Under the pieces are notes generated by a model. That model had not been told where the DNA came from, ran no database searches, and saw only the letters and a program-made list of their open reading frames with translations. From NCBI RefSeq assembly GCF_000787575.1, contig NW_012236532.1, forward strand, positions 1,056,612 through 1,120,611: DNA of 64,000 nucleotides, given 5' to 3'. Below are positions 10,251 to 21,675 of the stretch, piece by piece (the stretch's first letter is position 1; every line of letters starts with the position of its first letter). Both the position numbers and the translations under genes were made by a program. This DNA is from Acytostelium subglobosum LB1. Its lineage: Eukaryota > Evosea > Eumycetozoa > Acytosteliales > Acytosteliaceae.

Positions 10251-13145
10251 ATGGCAGACTTTGACTTTAGATTCGATATAATGAGCAGTTTGCTCGATGG
10301 CGCTGAGAAGGTACCAGTGCCAGAGAAGCAACAACCACAGGCTCAACAAGGAATGTCAAATGCAAAGAAGAGACGTGAACATAATGAATATTATAAGAAG
10401 GATGTACCAACACGCGATGATAATGATAATGATGCAGACGATGGTGAATATGACAAGAGTGTATACGATGCCTACGTCACCAACAGCAAGAAGAAGAGAG
10501 TCAAGGAGCAACGCGAGAAGGAGAGAGCCAACCGCCAAGCCACTGGAGACTATGCCCACACTTATGAGCAAGACTATGACAAAAACCAATATGATGAAGA
10601 CAACAACAATGGTTATGGACATGGTCATGGACAACAACAACAACAACAACAACAGAGACCAACAAAGAAGTCAAGACATAGTCGCGATGAAGAGGGCGGC
10701 GAGGCAACAGAGGGTGGCGAGATGATGGATAGTCAAGTCGTCCCACAGAAGAAGGAGAAAGAGAAAGAGAAAGAGAAGAAGAAGAAGGTGGAAGAGATTA
10801 TAGTGTATCCAGCAACACTTAGGTTGTACTTGGGTGGTCTGCCACCATCTGTACCACATGCCGAGCTGTCCAGTCTGTTCACATCAGTGTCCAGTGAGTG
10901 CAATGTTCAATCACTAGAGTTGGTCAACGATGCCGTCGATGGACATTATAAAGGCTTTGCCTTTGCCGATGTTCACTTTGCCACCGAAGACGCATTCATC
11001 AAGTGTATGTTATGTCCTGTTGCATAAACAAGTTATGATCACTCACTCAATCAATCAATCAATTAATCACAGTGTCCAACAGTCTGTCCAAGACCAGATG
11101 GAAGGGTTCCATCATCACCCTGGCAAAGGCCAAGCATCCACACTTCACAAAGAGGTATGTATTCACTCACTCAATCAATCTTGGAATCATTCCAATCACT
11201 CACTCAATCACTCATTCAATCAATCAAATGATCAAAGATGGCAACAACTCAAGGATGAAGAGATAAAGGAGGAAGAGGCATTGTTGAAGAAGAAACAGGA
11301 TGCAGAGCGTTTGGAACAGGAGAAGGCCCAGGCCAAACGTGATCAGGAGGAGGCACAGGCAAAGAAGCGTGAGAGGATTGAGAAGAAGAAGTACATTCAT
11401 TCATGGACAAGTTTAAGGAGTTTGCTCAGGAGGTCGTTGCTGAGAAGAACTCCAAGCAAAACAGAGAGAAGGAGAGGTTCAAGAGTAATCCATACTCAAA
11501 TGACACGAGTGGCTGGGGAGCAACATCATCATCAAACGCACAAAGAGGTCGCCAACAACATCATCGTGAAGAGCAGTCATGGAATGAGAATGATCAAGGA
11601 TATGGACAAGGATATGATCAAGGTTATGGACATGGATATGATGAAGGATATGGAGGATATGATCAAGGATATGGACAACAACATGATGAGGGTCATGGAG
11701 GTGGTGATGGAGGAGCCTATGATATGAAGAAGCAGTCGGCTGCAGAGGGTGAGAGGAAGAGACAGGAGGCTTTCAAGAAGAGGATGCAACAAAATAAGCC
11801 AACAATGGTTATTGAGGCTAGCAAGGATGATGTTGTGATGTTTGATGATGGTGAAGAGTCTGCTGAGCCATCATCACATGCTCAATCTTCAAATAAGTCC
11901 AACAACTACAACAACAACGAATATGATCAAAGTTGGGACAACAATAGTGAATGGCAGGATGATGGCAACAACTATCAAGAACAGGAACAAGGACAGGACT
12001 ACTCCAACTCATATAACAAGGGAGGATATGGTGGTGGCCATAACAACAACAACAACAATAGGCGTGATAAGGATACAGAGTGGAGTCGTAACAATGCCTG
12101 GGACAAGAAAGGAAAGTGGTCAAAGGATGATGGTGACTACAACAACAAGTGGAACAACAAAAATGATGGAGGTGACTGGAACAACAACTCCAAAGGCTGG
12201 AACAACAAGGGTGGTGCTGACCAGGGTTGGAACAACAAGTGGGCCAACGAGAATGAATGGGACGAAGCTGGCAATGATGGTGGATGGAAGAACAACAAGA
12301 ACAACAACAATGGCAGCAAAGGTTTGGACAACGATAACGTCTACAAGAGTACCACCAAGGACAACAATAAGTGGGGCAACAACAATGATGGAGAGTGGGA
12401 CAACAAGAACTACAACAAATGGAACCGTGGAGGAGGTGATGATGGAGGTTGGGGCAACAATGCTGCCGCCGGAGGTTCTGGCGCTGGCAAGAACAAGTGG
12501 AGTCGCGATGACAACACCAACACCACATGGGAGGAACCCGCAGCATCTGTTCCTCGCGAGCCTGCCAAGTGGGTGAAGATTGAGCGTTTCGATCCAATGG
12601 CCAAGGACCATGAGCTCCTGGAAATTGGAAAGAAGAAGAAGGTATATCCAAAGAAGGGTGAAGTAGATGGTGCCACACCAGCTGCCACCTCTGCAACAAC
12701 CACTGCCACAGCTACCTCTAAACAGAACAATAATAAGCAATCACATACTGTGGCCACGAATGTACACAGCACAACGACTACAACTCAACCATCGACATCA
12801 ACAACAAAGTCAAGTACTGAGGCCCCAAAGAAGAAGGCACAGGTCTTGACATCATGGAGATCACTGTTTGACGGCAACAGTAATGCCGCCGCTACCACCG
12901 CTACCACCAACACCAGCAAGTCAAAAAACAACAACAACAACAACACCGTGGAAGAGCAACCATTCAACATCTTCTCATTGTTTGGCAATAACTCTGTTGA
13001 CAATAGTGCAGCTGTTGCATCAGCTGTCGCCACCGCATCATCATCCACCTCAACTTCGACATCGACCAAGACAACTCAAACTACATCAACATCCAGCGAT
13101 AATACAAAGCGACCCAAGAAGCCATCATTCTTTGACGATGATTAG
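10251..13145 (+). CDS. NOL8-like nucleolar RRM protein, one apparent frame slip
   Basis: Exons 10251-11004, 11073-11154 and from 11238 join in frame. Residues 1-185 are charged with a Gln run and a Lys/Glu-rich patch. One RRM follows: RNP2 LYLGGL near 192-197, RNP1 KGFAFADV near 235, and the helix/strand LSKTRWKGSIITLAKAKHP, which closely resembles NOL8 (NKTKWKGG). A Glu/Lys coiled coil (QEEAQAKKRERIEKKK) leads into a 500-residue Asn/Gly/Trp-rich tail. Near its end is IERFDPMAKDHELLEIGKKK, resembling the conserved C-terminal motif of NOL8, a nucleolar rRNA-processing factor. At 11391-11404 the coiled coil and the downstream KFKEFAQEVV frame do not match. Adding one ATTC unit to the local ATTCATTC repeat would restore the frame, suggesting a collapsed repeat in the assembly. 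Confidence 0.82.
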
Positions 13146-13237
13146 ACACCCACCCAATTAATAAATTATTGATTGACCGATTGATGAACCTTTACTTCGA
13201 TAAATAATTATTTGTTTATTCAATAAAAGGTGATCGA

Positions 13238-16200
13238 TCAGCGAACATAATACCTTGAGTTGTTCCTTGTTAGGAACTTCATCTTGACGACATCACCAAC
13301 TCTACGTCCATTCAATTTCTTGCGGACAATGAGTACTGTGCCTGCCACAATACCAATCACACCAACGATCACACATACAACGATGACTGGAATCTTCCAG
13401 TATATGCTGGACTTGGTCTGGCAGTTGCCAGGCTGTGATTGGACATCCAGCAAAGCAGAGAAGCTTGGATCCAATGTGCAGTTGGTACATTGTGGTAGGT
13501 AGATGCCCAGGAATGCCATACCTGTCTCTGACGAGCTGTTGACCACCTCGGTCTTGGAGAAGGCAGGACGGCCATCAGATATGGCAAACGATATGAACTG
13601 ACCATAGTATGCAGTGCCATCCTTGGTGATCTTGATGTAGTCCACATTGTCGTTCTCATCCTTTCCGGCAAAGAAGTCACTGCCACACGAATCACTGACC
13701 GACGATGTTGCATTGGTACGCATCAACACACGAAGATTGTTGAGATTGGTCTTGAACACCCAGTTGTTGATCGACATTGACACCTTGAGTGAGTTGGGTC
13801 CGTAGGTCTTGGTGACGCCAGCAAACTCCACAGTCCTGGTTTGTGATGAGAGTTCAAATGTGATGGATACTTGTGGCTGGTTGATGTTGAGTGTGTAGAT
13901 GTATGAGCTGAGGGTTGCGTTGGTCGAGGAGGTAGATGTCCAATCCTTGAGTAGCAACTCTTTGACAAGTGATCCAGATGGGTTAAGTTCTTGGATGGCA
14001 ATAATATTGAACTCCAATGATGATGTCGTTGACTTCATCTCTGTCGCAGGTTGTTTGGCATTCTGAACCATAACCATACTTGTATCCCATTTGGACTCAC
14101 AATAGTATCCACCATAACCTTCATCACATTGACATTTGCCATTGATACACAATCCATTCTTATTACAATCATCTCCACAATCATCATTAGCATTTGATTC
14201 TAAAATTGATAGATTGATTAGTGATTGATTTGATTAATGGATTGGAACTATTCCATGACTTACCAACAACTACCAATGACTTTGAATCAAAGGTGAACTC
14301 TCCAATTGTTAACTTGAGACTGGCAACACCCTTGCGTAGTCCTCCTTCGACATGACATGTTACTACTGTACTGTTGATAGTTTGATTGGTACATGGTACA
14401 TCATTCACAATGATTACTGGTACTGGGAACTCATTGTTGACACTCATCAACTTCCTCATACTTGCTGCTGTCTGTCTATTCGGGTTTGAGGGATCGGCAC
14501 CATCACCAAATGATCCATAAAACTCGATATATCCTCCATTTGTTGATATTGATGAACATGATGTTACAATAATGTAGTCTAGATATTGATTGATTGAGTG
14601 AGTTAGTGAGGGTCATGATGTGGATGGAGAAGTGGACATACTCATGTTGTTCATGGTTTTGACAATCTCAATCCTTTGGTAGGGTGTCTGGATCCATACG
14701 GTGTAGGATGGACTCTTGGTTGGAAGGAATGTGGGTATCTGACATACCAACATCTGAGGTGATACTGATACTCCATCACATGGATATTCATTGACACCCG
14801 CAGTGTAGACATAGTCAGTTCCAAAAGTACCATAAACAGACAATGATAGATTCTTCTGAGCGTACAATGCCATTGCATCAATCACATCAGTTATATCATT
14901 GGTCCACTTAATAATAGTTGAGAACTTTGATGAGAATGTAACGTTCATCTGTCCATTCAATGACTTGTTGATTGGTAAACTGTATAATAATATGTTAGAT
15001 AATGTTCCAATGGGTTTGATGGACAATTAATTGATAACTTACACAAATACTGAGTTTGGAATCACCATTTGTAGAGGAGCCAAGGTCTCGTCACCAAAAC
15101 CAAGATTGGTACCTCTGATTGTGATTGAGTCGACTGGAGTAGCAGAATAAAATGATGACTTCTCAATGGTGACACTGCATGAAAAATCTGTTGGTATCTG
15201 CATGGTTGATGGTAGTCGGTCTTTGAAATTGTCGGCGTAGCAATTGTAACAATCGGGGAAAGTTGTCAATGATGTACCACTAAAGTTGAAGCTTAGCAAT
15301 CCACACAGGCAATCTGGTACTGCTCCATTGACATTGATGTTTCCATCGATAAACATATTGAATGGTACTAGAGTGGTATAATCTTGTATAACACCTGCCA
15401 GTTGATTATTGGATAGATGAAGGGTACAATTACTCTGGAACCAATCCTGTGGTGGGAACACACTCATATCACTATTGGTTACAGATCTAGATTATTTATA
15501 TTCATTGCATTAGTCTTTGCTTGGTTGATTGGGGGTGGATACATACAGGACATTCAAGTTGGTTGCATTGGCAATTCTCCCAATGGTTCGATCAAAATAT
15601 CTAATTATTATTGTTTGAATGATTGGTTAGGACTGGTACAAATCAATTCTGTGAGCAAATGATTAATGAAATCTTACACTTCTCTCAACTCTGGGAATCC
15701 TACTCCAAGATCGAATGGAACACTTAATTTGAACTTTGTAAATGTTCTGTGATTGATTGATCAACAATTAATAAAGGTAGTACTCAGGAAATATTTACAA
15801 AACTTACAACTTGGTTAAAGATGGCATTGTATAAATTCCAATCTCATTGGTAATTGCTTCAGTGTTGAGTGAGATGAGTGTTCTAGTGAGAAGAGAATCA
15901 ATGATATTAGAAACAATCCTTATAATCTAAAGAAATGTTATTCACTTACAATTCCTCCAAGGTAACACTGGAAATATTGAATCCCTCCGAGAATCTTCCC
16001 TTCATTCGGCTATAAATATATTTGTTAGAGTTATTCCAATATGCAACCAATGATAAATAACTTACAAGTCTTTGACAGCAGGTAGTTGGTTCAATGAGAT
16101 TGAATAAATCATTGAAATGGAAGGAAACTCAATATCACTAAGAGTGATTTTTGTTAGTTGATCGGCTACCGATGTAAGCTTTTTGGAAGTACTTACAAAA

Positions 16201-17155
16201 ATGTCAACTGAGTGAATAGATCACCATCGAATGGGAAATAAAGTGGATTTCCTTCATAGTATGGAGGCAGAACAAACTGGAGTCCACTGATTTGAACACT
16301 CTTTAGTGATGGTGCAAATATAGTGGCTGGTAAACCATCGCCAACAATTGTTAAATCCTCAAGTTCCCTATTAAACTAATGTTAGTTGATTGAAAATCCA
16401 GGATTTCTAAAGAAATTAATATTTACAAGTTCTCAAGTCCTTCAATCTTGGAGAAAGAGTTGGGGAATGTAAAGTTCATGGTATGTCCAATGACACTGGG
16501 TATTGATTTATTGATTGATTTGGTCAGTTAGTTAGGTAGGTAGGGTGGTAACTTAACAATGGTGGAGGGAATAACTTACATTAAATCCTTGAGAACATTC
16601 TTGTAGGATGGACCATCGAGTATTGTGAATATTGATTCGGTTTTGTTCATCAGGGGATTCTCTACATTCAATTTGAAACTGGTCAAGTTGGTTAAAGTCC
16701 GATCCCAAACTGGTTCTGTAATATTATCATGATTGACAATACTAGATGATTGAATATTACTGTGATTGATTGATTGAGTATTAGTTTGTAAGAGAGTAAC
16801 TGAGTGGAATAGATCCACTAGGGGATGATTATAGAGTGGCATACAGTGAAGTGATGAATTGGTCGGTTCCATCATCTGAGCACTTCAACAATGATGTATC
16901 AGGTTGGAATGATGAACATTGAACATTTGTTGTTTGTTCAGGTATTATCCAATCCAATTGATACTGCCATATGAACCATTCCAATGCTGATTCTATAGTA
17001 TGATGTCATTGATGGTTATTATTTTGATCATTCGATTAATTGATTGGTTTATTGAACATACCATCAGTTGATTTCAAAACTGGTGTTGCCTGGAAACTGG
17101 ATAATGTCAACAACAATATTAGTAATGATAACAATGTTGGTGATGAATATATCAT
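13238..17155 (-). CDS. ComC-like type I membrane receptor (LRR, IPT/TIG-like, EGF, supersandwich domain)
   Basis: A gene of about 14 exons. Exon 1 (17062-17155) encodes a signal peptide (LLSLLILLLTLSS). A run of small exons with mostly phase-2 introns encodes leucine-rich repeats (TLTNLTSFKLNV, NATNLNVLSVTNSDMSVFP) up to about 15043. Exons 15043-15486, 14642-14979 and 14264-14578 hold IPT/TIG-like beta domains. Exon 13238-14199 begins with an EGF domain (CGDDCNKNGLCINGKCQC), then the ComC-type domain (TYGPNSLKVSMSINNWVF) and a transmembrane helix (IPVIVVCVIVGVIGIVAG) with a short basic tail. D. discoideum ComC, a surface protein needed for communication during aggregation, has related EGF and C-terminal domains. 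Exons in the LRR part were inferred by eye. A paralogue lies at 32151-36345 with a matching first exon (94 bp). Confidence 0.8.
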
Positions 17156-17483
17156 GTTATGTTATATCTATATATCTATATATCTAACTTAAGTAAGTAA
17201 GTAAGTATTCAAGTGTTATACTTTAGGTCATGTCAATAATAATACCATTGCGATGTATACATCAGAGTAATAGAGTGAGAGCTATAGAGTGGAGTGCAAG
17301 ATAAGGAGTAGGCAATGGCATCAGAAGTGGTTCGCAAATATAAGGGTGTTGTGTGTAATTGTTGGTGTATGTTGTTATTGATGCCAATAGGGCCTATGAT
17401 GCCCTCAACCACTCATCCATCACCAACAACATATACTTTAACTTTTGATTGTTTGTTTGATTGATTGATTGATTGACAAAGTG
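17156..17483. other. Intergenic, 5' flank of ComC-like gene
   Basis: Short TATATCTA and TAAG repeats close to the start codon are consistent with an AT-rich promoter. Nothing else is supported. Confidence 0.4.
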
Positions 17484-17711
17484 TCACTTACCACCTATCA
17501 ATAGGATCGAGTCCCCATTATACCTTACTTGATGTACACATTCATACCATGGCCCTACCATCTCTCCAATGGTAGAGTGATTAATTAAACAACAAGTACC
17601 TCTTCCCCCATGTTTAGTGTTATAACTAGGGGTTGAACGATGATCAGTTTGATCAGACTCTCTATGTTTGTGTGTGTGTGTGTTTGTGTTTGATTGATTG
17701 ATTGAACACAC
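17484..17711 (-). pseudogene. Coding-like fragment, possibly Kelch-like
   Basis: A short minus-strand frame reads HGGRGTCCLINHSTIGEMVG, then YECVHQVRYNGDSILLIGGK, ending at GTAAGT. The YNGDSILLIGG segment resembles the blade core of Kelch repeats and the fragment ends at a good splice donor. No convincing continuation was found on either side, so it is either an isolated exon or a remnant. The Kelch assignment is a guess from a short match. Confidence 0.25.
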
Positions 17712-17717
17712 TCACAT

Positions 17718-17861
17718 GATCGTATTAATGACAATGACAAGATCTTGATGGGCAAGGAAACATGTAAGTGGAAGTCCGAGGAACTCAACGTCATTGTCAA
17801 GCTCACCGAGTCCAAGTGGACAATCAATCCTGGAAACATGAGTGATAAAACGAACGAATGA
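17718..17861 (+). pseudogene. Coding-like fragment on the opposite strand, family unknown
   Basis: 48 codons on the plus strand use host-like codons (AAG, ATC, CTC, GTC) and read KILMGKETCKWKSEELNVIV and then KLTESKWTINPGN before a stop. The sequence upstream in frame is GATTGATT repeat without an obvious splice acceptor. It may be the last exon of a lost gene. I do not recognise the family. Confidence 0.25.
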
Positions 17862-17948
17862 GTATGATATATTATTAGGGGTACGCTTTAATTATAAGTA
17901 TTCGAGTTTGATTGATTGGTTGACGACGGTTGATGAGGGCGATTATGT

Positions 17949-20240
17949 TTACAAGATCTTCTCCTTCACGTGCTCAAAGAGGAAGAGACCGACGGCTCCG
18001 AGAATGAGGAAGCCACCACCGGCAATCAGGAGGATGGTCAGGGCGTAACGAACGGCGTCAATCTTGTAGGCGAGCAGGATGGCGTCGATCTGGTTGGGCT
18101 TGGCAATGACCTCGTTCTTGCCCCAGAACATTGGGTGGACGACGTCACAGGTGACGTTGGCCGAGATGAAGCTTGGCGAGTAACCGCTGGCTGGGCAGCC
18201 GCCTGGGATGTAGGCGTTGATCTGGATGGAGTAACGTCCGTTGATGGCCTTGCCTGTGCGTGGCTCGTAGTCGACGTAGACATCATTGTCTGGTGCGTTG
18301 TAGATGAAGTCGCTGAGACCGGCCTTGGCAAAGTAGCCTGGGGCCAGACCCTGGAGACGTGGTCTGGTGATGTACACTGGCTTCTGGACGACGGAGGAGA
18401 TGTTCAACAGGTATGGGATCGAGGTGAAGTACTGCTCGTTGACATCGTAGGTCTCTGGGTGGACGCGGTAGCGGTAGTATGGCAGACCGGAGAGGGCACC
18501 GCTCTCGACCTTGGTCAAGTGCAGGGTACGGACGTAGTCGCTGGAGAAGACGCGAACCTGGGGGTTGTCGTGCTCAGCCAGGAAGTATGGTCCGAGTTGC
18601 TCTGGGGCGTTACCAGTGACGGTGATGTTGTCCTTGTAGACGACGACAGTGTCTCCCTTGTAGGTGATTGGGGCGAGCACCATGTTGGTGTCGGCCTTTC
18701 CAGTCCAGCTGATGTCTGGGATGATGGTCTGTCTGGCGATCTCCTTGTCGAGGATGGTGGACACCATGTTGCTGCTCCACATCGATGGGTCGGTGGGGAA
18801 GAGCATTTGGAGCATTGGATCGGTCATGTTGAAGAGGAACTGGGTGACAGTGTGCTTGCCGATGATGCCGACGCCCTTGGCTCTGAGGGTTGGCACGGTG
18901 ATGGTGCTGATGAAGGTATTGATGTAGGCAACGACAGATTTGGTCTGATCCTTGTCCAGTTGAGTGACAGCCATGATTGGTTCATAGTTATCGGCAGCCG
19001 CTAAAGTGAGGATTCCTCCGAGACCCTGCTGGGTCACAAGGTTGAATGTGCTGGCCTTGTTCATCAGGATCTTGGCGCTGGCGACTGGGATGCTACTATT
19101 CATCATCACTCCGTATTCTGGAGCAGCGGGCAGACCAGTTGGGGCGATGTTGTTGATCGAGGTGCCCAAGTAACCACCCTGGAGAGCGAACTGAGCAAAG
19201 ACAGAGTCGACTGATGGTGGTGCGAGAGTGCAGTCTGAGCAACCGGTGTACTGTGCAAACTTGGTGTTGTAAGCTGGGTTCATAACGGTGTTGATCATCA
19301 GACCTCTGACGTAGGCCACAATGAGGTTTGTGTCGGCCTCAGTGATACCATATTGGGAGTAACCAGCGGCAAGTCCCTTGAGGGCAGCGGGAGAGCCACC
19401 GACAGCCTGCAGCAACATCATGAGCTCGGCGGGGTTCTTGTTGAAGAATCCGTATGAGACTGGAGCGCCTATTGGCATCATCATCAAGAGAGTCCTGCAT
19501 TGGGTTACGTTCAATGTAGTCTTGCTTCCAATTGGGAAGTCACCAGTTGAAGCGGTGGCATCCTGCAACCAAACGTTAGTGCAGACAGCGTCGAGTGAAC
19601 CACCCTGGGCCATCAAGTTGGCACCGACGGCCTCTCCGATTCTGTGGATGGTGGTGACACCGTTGGCAGCGCTGGTGATGGTGGCGTTGTTGGCCATGAC
19701 ACCGGCCCAGTACTGGGCCATGATGCTGGCGGTGACTCCGACAGACAGGGCTCTCTCGCCGCCAGCCTTGTTGACGATGGTCTGGTAGGCAAGGTTGAAG
19801 TGGTAGATGGTGTCGGTGTTGGCATCACGGAAGCCCCTCGGGGATAGGCACCGTCTGCACGTAGTTCTTCCAGTACTTGTAGGTGACCTTGGTATCGCCC
19901 TCGAGCAGATCGACGTCCAGTTCTCAAAGAGCGAGGCGTAGGTGTATGGACCGACCTCCTGGTAGATGGGGTTGGCGCCGGCCAAGAACTGGGCGGGGTT
20001 GGTCAAGTTGTAGACGTTGAATTGGTAGGAACGCTGGTTGTCGGGATCGCCCTTGTTGGTGAGGAAACGGGTCCATGGGTTGATGCTTGAGTCGAGGCCA
20101 TTGTCTGGCAGGGCTCTTGTGGCCTTGTACACTGTGTTGTGTATGGCATCATTGACCACGTACCATATAATGATACCACCTGCAACTAATAACAATCCAA
20201 CAAGGATTGATACCAATTGGCAAATTCTATTCTTATGCAT
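17949..20240 (-). CDS. lmp: CD36/LIMP-2 family lysosomal membrane protein
   Basis: Intronless, 763 aa. A hydrophobic helix at each end (LVSILVGLLLVAGGIIIWYV near 9-29; ALTILLIAGGGFLILGAVGLF near the C-terminus) brackets a large luminal domain with many N-glycosylation sites. This is the two-anchor topology of CD36/LIMP-2 proteins. YQFNVYNLTNPAQFLAG, YQEVGPYTY and the Cys-containing C-terminal half are family features. Dictyostelium has LmpA, LmpB and LmpC, which act in lysosomes and phagosomes; which one this is cannot be decided here. Residues about 109-135 (genomic 19832-19916) do not look like the family. In another frame the same DNA reads VTYKYWKNYVQTVPIPEG, a family-like sequence, so a one-base loss followed by a one-base gain probably shifts this stretch. 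Confidence 0.92.
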   Translation of the reverse strand: MHKNRICQLVSILVGLLLVAGGIIIWYVVNDAIHNTVYKATRALPDNGLDSSINPWTRFLTNKGDPDNQRSYQFNVYNLTNPAQFLAGANPIYQEVGPYTYASLFENWTSICSRAIPRSPTSTGRTTCRRCLSPRGFRDANTDTIYHFNLAYQTIVNKAGGERALSVGVTASIMAQYWAGVMANNATITSAANGVTTIHRIGEAVGANLMAQGGSLDAVCTNVWLQDATASTGDFPIGSKTTLNVTQCRTLLMMMPIGAPVSYGFFNKNPAELMMLLQAVGGSPAALKGLAAGYSQYGITEADTNLIVAYVRGLMINTVMNPAYNTKFAQYTGCSDCTLAPPSVDSVFAQFALQGGYLGTSINNIAPTGLPAAPEYGVMMNSSIPVASAKILMNKASTFNLVTQQGLGGILTLAAADNYEPIMAVTQLDKDQTKSVVAYINTFISTITVPTLRAKGVGIIGKHTVTQFLFNMTDPMLQMLFPTDPSMWSSNMVSTILDKEIARQTIIPDISWTGKADTNMVLAPITYKGDTVVVYKDNITVTGNAPEQLGPYFLAEHDNPQVRVFSSDYVRTLHLTKVESGALSGLPYYRYRVHPETYDVNEQYFTSIPYLLNISSVVQKPVYITRPRLQGLAPGYFAKAGLSDFIYNAPDNDVYVDYEPRTGKAINGRYSIQINAYIPGGCPASGYSPSFISANVTCDVVHPMFWGKNEVIAKPNQIDAILLAYKIDAVRYALTILLIAGGGFLILGAVGLFLFEHVKEKIL

Positions 20241-21675
20241 TATATATATTATATACTAATAAATATTAAACTTTATATTATATTACACTCAACCTATAAT
20301 ATATATTATTTGTTTGTTTGATTTTGTTTGTTTGTTGAAGAGACAAATGTTAGTTTTAAATCTTTTTTTTTACTTTGAACATTTTTCGGCGGGAAGATAT
20401 TATCAATAATTATCGGACTTTAATGTTGTTGTGTTGCCCGATAATTGTGAACAATTTGAATGGTGCTTTGATTATGTTGTTTAATATTTATATGTTTGTT
20501 GTTGTTGTTATTGTTGAATTAATTGGGAACACACATTGTTGATGAGATGACACATTCGATATGTTTGATTGATTGATTGAATGTTTGATTGATTGAATGA
20601 ATATTTGAGATAAAGAGGACACTTACACTATTACAAGATAAGATATATAAATATTGTTGTAAACCTTGAAGTAGGAACTGTTGAATGACTTGTGAGATTG
20701 GTTTTGAAATGGAATGTCGATGTGTGTGCAGGCGTGAAGAAGACTTACTTCGTGTTTATGAGGTCGGGTCAATAAATGCATGAATCTCATTCATGCCTTC
20801 CACAGTTGCTGATTTCATTCATTATTATTATTGTGTATGAATCTGAATGAAATAAATAATATTTAAAATATAACAAAAAATCTTACCACACACACACACA
20901 GTACATTAACCCTAACGTAACCTTAAACGGTCAACAACGATGCCAGACGCAGAGACACCCACATCTGGCCCATTCCATCATGTTTTGAAAGCCAATTCAC
21001 CCCATTTCGTTTTTTACTCACTCACACATCTAAGTGAATTGACGTTGGTTGTGTTTGAACGTTCTAACATAAAAAAGGAGGGTACACCCTACCCGACCTC
21101 ACAGCAACACGTACACAGTGCAGTTATAATAAAGCCACACATACACTCAAACAAATACACACATCTGCAAATGGCGGTTGGACCATCGCCATTGTAAAAA
21201 AGAGGCACTCGATGGCAAAAGGTTTGGCAAAAGTACTATGAAAGTGCCATTGATGATGGTCAATTCTATCCCTTGGCTCAAGCCCGATAATAGTATTTGG
21301 TGGAAGGTGGTGGGGGTAGTGCAGACCCGTTTGCGTTGCGCGATGAAATCATCAACAACACACACATACATCCAACAATCTCACAACCAGTGTTCTTTTC
21401 TCCGCACTGGACATGGAGTGTGCCCATGGCACGCCAATCAAACCAAACTAACTTAAACTCATTAATAACAAGGACTCACTCACTTGACTTGAACAAACAA
21501 ATGCGTTGCAAAGACAACAAACCATCACTTCAATCAAATGACCCAATCAAAACCCGTGATCATTGTCAATCAGGATACAGGTTGTATAAATGTAATTGTT
21601 TAATGAATCTTCGGAAACACGTCTATCAATCCAATGACCAGGGTATGTTAGGGCAAGGATGGACCATCCATTCAA
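20241..21675. other. Intergenic, about 1.4 kb
   Basis: AT-rich, with TTG and GATT repeats. Apart from one coding-like remnant near 21201-21357, no gene, tRNA or other structured RNA could be supported. Confidence 0.45.
21201..21357 (+). pseudogene. Short coding-like remnant, family unknown
   Basis: One plus-strand frame reads RWQKVWQKYYESAIDDGQFY, then PLAQAR, is interrupted by stops, and resumes as YLVEGGGGSADPFALRDEII. The amino-acid composition and the continuation of sense across the interruption suggest a decayed piece of a gene. I cannot assign a family. Chance is possible at this length. Confidence 0.25.

Noticed and set aside
17550-17585. CTCCAATGGTAGAGTG, resembling a tRNA D-arm
   Set aside because: No matching acceptor stem, anticodon arm or TTCRA T-arm at the right distance on either strand.
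18038-19004. 344-codon plus-strand open frame within the LIMP-2 gene
   Set aside because: Antisense shadow of a well-supported coding region.
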